From Lentihominibacter faecis (GTDB lineage Bacteria > Bacillota > Clostridia > Peptostreptococcales > Anaerovoracaceae), in contig NZ_JACRWC010000102.1 of NCBI RefSeq assembly GCF_014306095.1, positions 1 to 22,772 of the forward strand: DNA of 22,772 nucleotides, read 5' to 3'. Both the position numbers and the translations under genes were made by a program. Numbering within the stretch: the first letter of the stretch is position 1; each line of letters opens with the position of its first letter. Below are positions 9,001 to 15,554 of the stretch, in pieces. The notes beneath the pieces are model-generated. The model was not told the origin of the DNA and ran no database searches. It worked only from the letters and a program-made list of their open reading frames with translations.

Positions 9001-9960
9001 GCCTGTAGTCCCTGCCGCAGGCTTATAGTTCTGATTCGGATAGTATACCTCTGCTCCGTAAGCGCTGCTGCTGCCGGAATTCTGATGGATACTTACCAGA
9101 ATATCTGCATTGTAGTTTTTCGCGATCTGAGCGCGTTCTGCCAGAGAAGGATTAGTGTCACCAGTCCTTGTCATGTATACTTTCACGCCTTCATACTGCT
9201 CCAGCTCTGCCTTGCAGTACTGTGCTACTTTAAAGTTGATCGTCTTTTCATATACAGATCCTCTTCTAGCACCAACATCACTTCCACCATGACCCGGGTC
9301 TAAAACGATCACGATATCCCGACCGGCATTCACCAGGTCTCCTGTTTCGTCGCCGACCGAATCCAGTACCGCTTCTATCTGCGAATTCACTTCTTTTTTA
9401 TCGACGGATCCATCCGCATCGATGTCCACCACTACCGTTTCATCGCTTACATCCTGTGCATCTGGTATCTCATTAACGATCTGAAAAGCTGCATCAATTT
9501 CTACATCATCGAACTCAAGGTAGTTTTCGATTCCATCCACATAGAACTTGACGCCTTTTACCGTATACTCATCCACTTCTTTTGAAGAAAATTCCTTTGT
9601 AAAAAGGATCGAGTGTTCTGTCCTGTTTTTTTCCTCTAACGTGAAAGTTTTTCCTTTTTTATTTTCGTAAACCAGCACAAATTTCTCGACTTCATCGATA
9701 TTTTCTTTCCATGAAACTGCGATGTTCTGCGTTCCTGGGGATTCCAGTTTCCTGCTCTCGATATAAAGGAACTTCATTTCATCGTTGACATTAGAAACTA
9801 GCTCTTTCTGTTGATCTTCTGCCTGCGGTTCTGCCGCCTGGTTCTGTGATGTGGCTGCTTCTGGATCTGACTGTTCCTCTGCGTAAATATAGTTCACAGG
9901 GATGATCATTGTAACTGCCAGCACCATGAAAACCAGTATTCGTGCTACTTTGACTTTCAT
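6031..9960 (-). CDS. Bifunctional autolysin: N-acetylmuramoyl-L-alanine amidase, five ricin-type beta-trefoils, glucosaminidase
   Basis: This is a 1309-residue exported protein. The signal peptide covers residues 1-28 (VKVARILVFMV core, ending IYAEE), followed by an acidic, Gln-rich linker and a small beta domain. An Amidase_3 domain spans about 217-415, with the zinc ligands and catalytic residues visible as His224 (DPGHGG), Glu238, His292 (SIHQN) and Glu378 (VEHAFLSN). Residues about 423-1145 form fifteen QxW-type repeats, best read as five beta-trefoils of about 140-145 residues. The C-terminal glucosaminidase domain (about 1147-1309) has the likely catalytic Glu1203 in AMKETGW. It should cut both the peptide stem and the glycan backbone of peptidoglycan. 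There is no CWB2 module, so the trefoils probably provide wall or glycan attachment. I prefer the ATG at 9960 over the upstream in-frame TTG at 9972, because GGAGGAGAAG directly precedes this ATG. It is last in the proposed long operon, 49 bp after the papain protease gene. Confidence 0.9.
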   Translation of the reverse strand: MKVKVARILVFMVLAVTMIIPVNYIYAEEQSDPEAATSQNQAAEPQAEDQQKELVSNVNDEMKFLYIESRKLESPGTQNIAVSWKENIDEVEKFVLVYENKKGKTFTLEEKNRTEHSILFTKEFSSKEVDEYTVKGVKFYVDGIENYLEFDDVEIDAAFQIVNEIPDAQDVSDETVVVDIDADGSVDKKEVNSQIEAVLDSVGDETGDLVNAGRDIVIVLDPGHGGSDVGARRGSVYEKTINFKVAQYCKAELEQYEGVKVYMTRTGDTNPSLAERAQIAKNYNADILVSIHQNSGSSSAYGAEVYYPNQNYKPAAGTTGKGVASAIQSELTKLGLSDRGIKIRNTANGSKYPDGSYSDYYGVIRESKKRGMAGIIVEHAFLSNAQDYNRFLSSDSKLKQLGVADATGIAKYFRLSKEPGVAMEEGTYAVNSVADPANIMKSEKETLTLTGKDSVNSDSRFELVEVSSKRYKILVESSGKALDVKKGSSESGTEVRPYTWNDSDAQIWKFVDAGNGSYYIRSEVGTYLTLNDDGSGFVASNLVKSDAQKFQLTVSDHHPVEDGVYSIVSSQKDSKVLDVSKASINDKANIQLYQNNDTIAQQFHISYAGKGYYSIITEHSNKAFDVASASLKSGANVQQYRSNGSNAQLWKFIEAEDGSYYIKSKLGTVLSIEGDSLNNGANINVQNMRSAGAQQWKLKKIQDQNVENGTYLIASQKDSLRLATQKNNNIQINVIDNADAQRYEIEYVADGYYRIINKASGKVLDVAGQSRETRVNLQQADWTGGDGQLWRFISTGEGSYFIKSKLGTFMDSSSGSMDENNNIWMYGYNGSLAQSWILDASRVNAEDQPIEDGTYIFTSALKDNCVMDITGGSLAEKAGVQLYGSNNTSAQRFEVTYQGDGYYKIVSEKSGKALDLANGSGASRTPIWQMNSSNSDTQKWKFINAGSGQYYIKSTKGTFVDVSGGKAQPRTKIQSYYPNGTSAQKWSITKNTYRPVKEGEYAIKSYLNSMCTMELAGNEAEDGANIQLGRLSYSDYQKFTVKYDADGYYRIYVTKSGKCLDVAGNSAEPGANIQQAAESQADGQLWKFIDADDGTYYIRSKLGTVMDAAHGKAVPGTNIQSYRMNGTDAQRWKIGEESLTSIEGATITTADEFAKYYNSKKKSYPYSGNSEAPTIEKFAQIYIEECNAEGIRAEVAFCQAMKETGWLQFGGDVKANQYNFAGIGATGGGKPGHSFGSIRTGIRAHVQHLKAYANKEALKNTCVDPRFSYVTRGTAPYVEWLGIKANPYGKGWAPAADYGTSIVKMMKSI
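6520..8695 (-). repeat. Fifteen degenerate QxW repeats (five beta-trefoils) inside the autolysin gene
   Basis: Units begin with [MIV][EK][DEN]G-Y (MEEGTY, VEDGVY, VENGTY, IEDGTY, VKEGEY). Each contains a DGYY-type and a GSYYIKS-type subrepeat, with QLW/QKW/QRW-type endings. Unit length is about 140-145 residues. The first subrepeat of unit 1 is degenerate (SRFELV). Confidence 0.85.
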
Positions 9961-10009
9961 CTTCTCCTCCAAATCTCTGCTGCGCTCTCTACTTTAAAAA
10001 TAACGATAT

Positions 10010-12472
10010 CTATTGAAAAAATGCTCTGGCTGTTCGATCAGAAATCACTCCCGTATCCCCCAGAACCACCAGTTTATTTATTCCTGTCTTCTGCGAATAA
10101 TCTTTCGCATCTGCATACGCAGTATCTTCTACCAGCAGCAGCGGTGATCCCATCGAGATTGCCAGCGGTCCGCCTGCCAGCCCATCCGGGAATTTCATGC
10201 CGTATGCCAGCACTGCCGTATCACACTTATCCGGGAAGAATGCCTTCGCTACCGCTACAGACGTCTTATAACGGTTATCTCCTGCGATCCGTTCCGTCTT
10301 GCTGTCCTTATCATAAGATTTCAGCTCTTTTCCCACCTTATTGCTGACTACATCAGCTCCGCCGATGAGATAGATATCCTGTACGTTCGCTTTATCCAGA
10401 TAAGTTTTCTGTGCTTTTGTCAGGCCTCGGTTATCTACCAGCAGGATCGGTTTTCCAACTGCTGATGCAGAGAGACTGTCTGCAAAACCTTCTCCTGTAC
10501 ATGCCAGCAGATCCTCCTTCGATGCCTTTGCTTCATTCAAAATTTCAAGATTTGTTTCATAGCGAGTATCGCCCGCCAGTCTCTTGACATCAGTGTCCTT
10601 CAAACTCTTTTCAAAGCGCTCCGTCACGACATCGCTTCCGCCCAGAAGATAAACAATACCCTCATCCGACAGGTTCTTTTCGATGTATTCCCCGATCATT
10701 TTTTCGCTTGTCACACTGCGATCCACAAGGATGAGCGGCGCTTTCTTCACCTTTGCAAGATAACTGCCTGCCAGCGCATCCGGATAATTATTGCCGTCTG
10801 CCACTATGATCGAACTGAAGTCTTTGACTTCAAGGCTTGTTTTCAAAGCATCCGCTGCCTTCAATGCAGTCTCATAGCGCGTATCCCCTGCATATCGAAC
10901 GATGTTTTTCTCAACATCAGATGCATTTTTATTGGTAACAGTCGTATATCCTTTGATACGTGCACAATAAGATGATTTACTTTCTGAGCTGTACAGATCC
11001 ATCCAGATTTGAGGGTTTTGGCGAAATAAAAAGCTCTGATCTGCCTCCTGACCCGCTTCAAACGAAATATCCTGTGAGGAATATGTACTTTCCACGCCAA
11101 ACTGGGTTTGATCTTTCATCGTAACTACAATGGAATAGCGACTTCCAGGATCAAGCAGGATCTCAGACTCTGCCGGAACAGAAAAGGAATGATAGCCCTT
11201 ACCTTTTGCCGACACATCAAATGATGCGCTCTCCGCTCCACTCAATGGATCTTCCGGATCTGTTATATCTGTATAAATTTTTATATTATAGCTTGTAATT
11301 CCACCAGCCCACTCTGTAAAACCTACCGCTTCCAGCTTCTGCATTTTTTTACTTCCCTTGACCTCATAAATATTCGCCATCTTGTCTCCGTCATAGACCA
11401 GAATAGAACTCAGGGAAGCATTGCCGTCATACTGGTAATTATAATCATACTGGTTTTCAGATTCTAAATCAAGAGAGATCGCATTATAAAGAGATTTATC
11501 GTCATATGAGATATAAAAATATCCATTATCTCCCCAGTCCTGACTGTAACTGTTCTGTACGATCCACGCCCCATCATGCTCAGGAGTCTTCAGCCATGAG
11601 CTGCCGCTGCTGTTAAAATTTTCTTTTTTATAGGAATCGTCCCATCCAACGATGGTGACCATATGATTATTACCCTCATTGCCACTTGCATCATAATATG
11701 CTGAGGTATCATAATCCATATGCTCCCATCCATAGTACATGGCTATCATAACTGCACCATTTTCGTAAACAGATCGTTTGACGTCATCTGCTGAATCCAA
11801 TATTTCCGCATTCGTGATACGGATCTCATCATCGTACGCCAGAGCCTTGTTAAAAAACTTAGTCATCCCGTCGTTAAAAGGTGCCTTGCTTTCCAGTGCA
11901 AATCCGCCCCAGTTCGCCAGTCCCTGTAAAGTCATCAATCCGTTCCCACCTAATGATGTATAATCTTCATCCGGTTCTAAAATAATATTTTTATCTTTGG
12001 CGGTATTCCCGAGAGGATCATTTTCCCGGTTGTATAAAAAATAGCCTAAATGAGCCGGAGACAACTCCACTCCTGATTTCGCTGATGCATGCTGTTTACC
12101 ATTATGTAAAAAAGTCCGTTCAGCAACGGTCGTCGCTGCAAATGCCCAGCAAAGGCCAGTCGACTGCTGATTCTTTACTTTAATCAAATCATTATAGGAT
12201 TCTTCTCTTGCATCATAGTGAAACGGCAGGTCACCGCTTTTTTTCTGCAATCCCGATTTTCTGTTTGCCTGTTTTAAGGGAACAGAATTATCATCGTCCA
12301 GGAGCGACTTCAGCTTCGGCTCCAAAGATTTCTGGACCTCGATTTCAGCTTCTGTCAGCGCCCGACCTTTTGTGTACTGATACGTTTCCTGTGCACACAC
12401 AGAAGATACGCTTACGATCATTATCGCAGCCAGTATAATGCATATTAAAAATCCAGTCTGTCGTATTTTCAT
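10010..12472 (-). CDS. Cwp84-like papain-family (C1A) surface protease with lectin-like and CWB2 domains
   Basis: This is an 820-residue exported protein. The signal peptide covers residues 1-27 (ending SVCAQ). A charged segment at about 28-80 resembles a propeptide. The C1A peptidase core spans about 82-330: Gln102 forms the oxyanion hole in NQQSTGLCWAF, Cys108 is the nucleophile, His270 lies in NHMVTIVGWDD, and Asn307 lies in VQNSYSQDWGDNGYFYISY. All four expected residues are present. A beta-rich region at about 335-515 matches the lectin-like domain found after the peptidase in C. difficile Cwp84, which matures the S-layer precursor SlpA. Three CWB2 repeats occupy 526-820. The ATG at 12472 overlaps the upstream 5'-nucleotidase stop as ATGA, indicating translational coupling. 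An in-frame GTG at 12499 is less likely. Family-based expectation is maturation or shedding of surface proteins; its substrates are unknown and no SlpA homologue is visible here. Confidence 0.9.
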   Translation of the reverse strand: MKIRQTGFLICIILAAIMIVSVSSVCAQETYQYTKGRALTEAEIEVQKSLEPKLKSLLDDDNSVPLKQANRKSGLQKKSGDLPFHYDAREESYNDLIKVKNQQSTGLCWAFAATTVAERTFLHNGKQHASAKSGVELSPAHLGYFLYNRENDPLGNTAKDKNIILEPDEDYTSLGGNGLMTLQGLANWGGFALESKAPFNDGMTKFFNKALAYDDEIRITNAEILDSADDVKRSVYENGAVMIAMYYGWEHMDYDTSAYYDASGNEGNNHMVTIVGWDDSYKKENFNSSGSSWLKTPEHDGAWIVQNSYSQDWGDNGYFYISYDDKSLYNAISLDLESENQYDYNYQYDGNASLSSILVYDGDKMANIYEVKGSKKMQKLEAVGFTEWAGGITSYNIKIYTDITDPEDPLSGAESASFDVSAKGKGYHSFSVPAESEILLDPGSRYSIVVTMKDQTQFGVESTYSSQDISFEAGQEADQSFLFRQNPQIWMDLYSSESKSSYCARIKGYTTVTNKNASDVEKNIVRYAGDTRYETALKAADALKTSLEVKDFSSIIVADGNNYPDALAGSYLAKVKKAPLILVDRSVTSEKMIGEYIEKNLSDEGIVYLLGGSDVVTERFEKSLKDTDVKRLAGDTRYETNLEILNEAKASKEDLLACTGEGFADSLSASAVGKPILLVDNRGLTKAQKTYLDKANVQDIYLIGGADVVSNKVGKELKSYDKDSKTERIAGDNRYKTSVAVAKAFFPDKCDTAVLAYGMKFPDGLAGGPLAISMGSPLLLVEDTAYADAKDYSQKTGINKLVVLGDTGVISDRTARAFFQ
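10013..10897 (-). repeat. CWB2 cassette copy 3 (three CWB2 repeats)
   Basis: This segment encodes residues 526-820 of the papain protease. The central part, from VTERFEKSLKDTDVKR to about LAISM, differs from copy 1 at only a few residues, while the first and last 30-40 residues differ more. Confidence 0.9.
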
Positions 12473-14454
12473 CTTTTCTTTTTCCTCTTCACGATCCACA
12501 CGATCCCCCCGGCTATGGCAACCAGGATCACGACAACGCCAACAGCCATCCCTGCGATCTTATTAGGCTGTTTGAAGATCTCTACCGGCGACCAGCTGTC
12601 GATTTCTGTCTTTCGGCCCTGATCCTTGCTGTAATACGATGGGATCTGGTCATCTGCGAAGGAATCCAGATAAGATGCTACCGCATACCAGGCTTTGACT
12701 TCTTTATCGCCGTCGTAGATGATATGATCTTCGTAGTTGGTGATCGGGTTTCCTTCGGCGTCTTTTGGTTCTATTTTCAAGATGCCTGCTGATTTATCCT
12801 TGACCGCCCCCAGCATCTGGCAGGAATAGAGATCTGCCGCCACGCTGTAGAGCTGATCATCGTCTAGCTCTGTCACAGAAATACCGTCATTGTATCCGAT
12901 GTCCACCGCTCTGTTTAACATCAAACGGTGCGGGTTCCAGCTGTATTCCAGACCGCTGCAGTAAAGTCTTGCCACGCCCATGAAATTGGATACGCTGGCG
13001 TCCACTTCTGCCACAGCTTTCAGTTCCTTCCCCGTCAGATAAGCTCGCACCAGCGGATATCCTGCCTGACCATCCTTGCCGTAACCAAGCGAAAGGATAT
13101 TAAAAGCGTCTGCCACCGTCACCGATCCCTGTAAAAAACTCCCTCGGATCACGCCCAGCGGCACGATGGTCACCTGCACGCCGCCCTGATCGGAAGTCAC
13201 TTCTCCCGAAGCAACGCCGCCCGTCTCATACCCTTTGACTGAGCCTTTCTCTGCCTGCATGATGGCGTATTTATAGGAATCGGCCAGCAGATTTCCCAAC
13301 GGCTCTTCTCCTTGAGTCAGCCCTATCTTAGAGCTGTCCGGAAATGTGATTCGATTCTCTACCACCGTATCTGACACACTGTATCCATACTGACTGAAAT
13401 ATTCTTCATCCACCAGGTTCCGATACTTGCTGAGCTCTGCCTCAACCGAAGCATCGCCTTTAACCGATTCGTCCAGTGGGACAAGCTCATAATCCTTGAT
13501 TTTATAACGATCTCCGTCTTTTTTCAGCACCACATGTCCCATGTTGGTATTGTAGCTGCCGCAGGAAGCCAGATAAGTATCTCCCACCTGCACCGGTTCA
13601 TCCAGCGTGGTATGGCTGTGTCCGCTGACGATCAGGTCGATGTCCGGCACATTTTCTGCCAGCTGGTAATCCTCCGATTCTTCCAGTTTATCCGCTTCAT
13701 TTTCAATGGTCCCGCAGTGAGAAATGCAGACGATGAGATCCACGTCTTCCTTGTCCTTGATCTCGTTTACAACGTCTTTCGCCGTCTGCTGTGCATCCTT
13801 GAAGATCAGTCCGCTTTCTGGCGCATACTCCACCGCAGACTCGCCCAGAAGCCCGAATACAGCCATCTTGACCCCATCGTGATCTAAAACCGTATAGTCC
13901 TTTACGCCGTAGGTGTCGCAAGCCTCCTTCAGGATCTTTGCATCGTCTTTCAGCGATCCATCCTTTAAAGTCTTCTCCCAGTCGATATTGGCGCTGAGAA
14001 GCTGCGGCCCCTTGCCGACAGCTGCCTGCAGCATGGAGGCAAGGCCCTTTGCACGATAATCGAATTCATGATTGCCGAAGGTAGTCGCTTCATACCCTAA
14101 AAACTTCATCATTTTCAGCTCGGAAGCTTCCCTGGAAAAAATCGTCTGATACGGCGTTCCCATGGAAAAGTCCCCGCCGTCCAGCACGAAGCTGTCCGGA
14201 TAGTCGGCTCTCACCTCGTCCATGGCAGTTTTCAGCTTACCGAAGCCGCCAGTTTCCACCACCTTGCCGTCTTTCGATATCCGATCCGCGTCCATATGGG
14301 AATGCATGTCGTGTGTGAAAATGACCGACACTTCACCCGTATCGGTCGCGGCATAGCTTTCTGTATCGATCATGCTGCCTGCCAGAAGCATAGCGCATCC
14401 GCAGCTCAATGCGGTGCAGATCGCCAGCAGCCTGGATCTCAGTTTCTGTTTCAT
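12469..14454 (-). CDS. Membrane-anchored 5'-nucleotidase/2',3'-cyclic phosphodiesterase family protein (UshA/YfkN-like)
   Basis: This is a 661-residue exported metallophosphatase. The signal peptide covers residues 1-36 (ending SYA, then ATDTG). The calcineurin-like metallophosphoesterase domain (about 42-340) shows the dimetal ligands: Asp49 and His51 (FTHDMHSH), Asp95 (DGGDF), Asn128-His129 (FGNHEFD), then ISHCGT and SGHSHTT. The 5'-nucleotidase C-terminal substrate domain covers about 365-600. A transmembrane helix at about 632-655 is followed by a KRKKKR tail, so the enzyme sits on the outer face of the membrane. I see no LPXTG motif ahead of this helix. Such enzymes dephosphorylate extracellular nucleotides for salvage; some also act on UDP-sugars, and the exact substrate cannot be read here. 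The start ATG overlaps the sppA stop as ATGA, and its own stop overlaps the next start in the same way, so three genes are translationally coupled. Confidence 0.88.
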   Translation of the reverse strand: MKQKLRSRLLAICTALSCGCAMLLAGSMIDTESYAATDTGEVSVIFTHDMHSHMDADRISKDGKVVETGGFGKLKTAMDEVRADYPDSFVLDGGDFSMGTPYQTIFSREASELKMMKFLGYEATTFGNHEFDYRAKGLASMLQAAVGKGPQLLSANIDWEKTLKDGSLKDDAKILKEACDTYGVKDYTVLDHDGVKMAVFGLLGESAVEYAPESGLIFKDAQQTAKDVVNEIKDKEDVDLIVCISHCGTIENEADKLEESEDYQLAENVPDIDLIVSGHSHTTLDEPVQVGDTYLASCGSYNTNMGHVVLKKDGDRYKIKDYELVPLDESVKGDASVEAELSKYRNLVDEEYFSQYGYSVSDTVVENRITFPDSSKIGLTQGEEPLGNLLADSYKYAIMQAEKGSVKGYETGGVASGEVTSDQGGVQVTIVPLGVIRGSFLQGSVTVADAFNILSLGYGKDGQAGYPLVRAYLTGKELKAVAEVDASVSNFMGVARLYCSGLEYSWNPHRLMLNRAVDIGYNDGISVTELDDDQLYSVAADLYSCQMLGAVKDKSAGILKIEPKDAEGNPITNYEDHIIYDGDKEVKAWYAVASYLDSFADDQIPSYYSKDQGRKTEIDSWSPVEIFKQPNKIAGMAVGVVVILVAIAGGIVWIVKRKKKR

Positions 14455-15524
14455 TTTCTTTCCTCACATAAGTACTGTGGCTCTATAGGGTCCTGCTTTT
14501 CCATCAGCTTCGTCAGTGCGCTGATATCGCTCTTCTCCCCGGCAGCACCGGCAAGCTTCCTGGCACTGGTCACAAGACTGCTAAAAAGGTTTTCGTCCGG
14601 TTGATAGCAGAATTCATACACTTCTGCATCTTCCAGATCGCACTCCTTCTGCATCTGTGCTACCGCATCGTCATATGTGTCCACCACGTCGTCCACCAGC
14701 TTGTTGGCTTTGGCCTGCCTGGCCGTATAGATCCTGCCGTCAGCGATGGAGCGGACATAACTTTCGTCCAGCTTCCTGCCGTCAGCAACGATCCCTACGA
14801 ATTGATCATAGGCTTCATCGACCATGGACTGCCAGATCTCTCGCTGCTGATCCGTCATAGGCTCAGTCAGACTTCCCATGGCTTTATTAGGCCCGGATGT
14901 GATAGACTCTGACTTGATGCCGTACTTTTCCAGAAGTCCTGAAATATCGTAGATCGTCCCCATGGTGACGCCGATAGAACCCGTCCAGCAGTTCCGGTTT
15001 GCCAGGATCTTGTCCGACGGCGCGGAAATATAGTACCCTCCGGAGGTCGCCTGGGATGCGAAATAGGCGTATACAGGCCGTTTCGTCTCTTTCTGATACT
15101 CCCGGATCTTCAGGTACACTTCATCGCTCTCATACACGCCGCCACCCGGCGTGTCCACGTACAGCATCAGCCCCTCATTGGAATCATTTTCTATCATGCT
15201 GTCGATGTTTTCCAGGATATACTGCTGATTGTAATTTTCGTCCGAATCGCCGATAGTCCCTTCGATATAGAGGACGGCGATATGATCTTCATGGATGGAT
15301 GCCGCATCCGTCTTGTTCTGATCCAGCCCGGAAAATCCTGTGATTTTCAGCAGGATCCCCAGCAGGAGCAGTCCTGCCAGAATGCTCCCAAAAACAAGCA
15401 AAGACCGGGGTGGTTTTTTACGCCCTCCCGGTGTCTTGTTATTCCCATTATCCTGCGGCATGCCGTTTTTGGCACGCCACAGGTCTTTTGCTCTGATTTC
15501 ATCTCTGTTCTGGTTCTGATTCAT
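14451..15524 (-). CDS. sppA: Signal peptide peptidase SppA-type serine protease (S49)
   Basis: This is a 357-residue membrane protein with a cytoplasmic basic N-terminus, one transmembrane helix at about 42-62, and an S49 peptidase domain outside. The Ser-Lys dyad is visible as Ser161 (QATSGGYY) and Lys214 (SGPNKAMGS). The spacing of 53 residues is close to that of Bacillus subtilis SppA. VDTPGGGV at about 123-130 is the conserved strand before the active site. The size fits the short single-domain form of Gram-positives. The enzyme degrades signal peptides left in the membrane after secretion and has been linked to envelope stress tolerance. That suits a position next to several genes for exported proteins. 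The ATG has GGAGAAAGAGAT upstream. Its stop overlaps the 5'-nucleotidase start, and it begins 30 bp after thrS with no terminator between them. Confidence 0.92.
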   Translation of the reverse strand: MNQNQNRDEIRAKDLWRAKNGMPQDNGNNKTPGGRKKPPRSLLVFGSILAGLLLLGILLKITGFSGLDQNKTDAASIHEDHIAVLYIEGTIGDSDENYNQQYILENIDSMIENDSNEGLMLYVDTPGGGVYESDEVYLKIREYQKETKRPVYAYFASQATSGGYYISAPSDKILANRNCWTGSIGVTMGTIYDISGLLEKYGIKSESITSGPNKAMGSLTEPMTDQQREIWQSMVDEAYDQFVGIVADGRKLDESYVRSIADGRIYTARQAKANKLVDDVVDTYDDAVAQMQKECDLEDAEVYEFCYQPDENLFSSLVTSARKLAGAAGEKSDISALTKLMEKQDPIEPQYLCEERK

Positions 15525-15554
15525 ATCTCTTTCTCCAGATAAGGCTCGATTCTC

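Noticed and set aside
9961..9972. Upstream TTG start for the autolysin
   Set aside because: The TTG overlaps the ribosome binding site itself; the ATG at 9960 has correct spacing and begins a clean signal peptide.
12473..12499. GTG start for the papain protease
   Set aside because: It would place acidic residues ahead of the signal peptide; the ATG at 12472 gives the ATGA overlap and a normal signal peptide.
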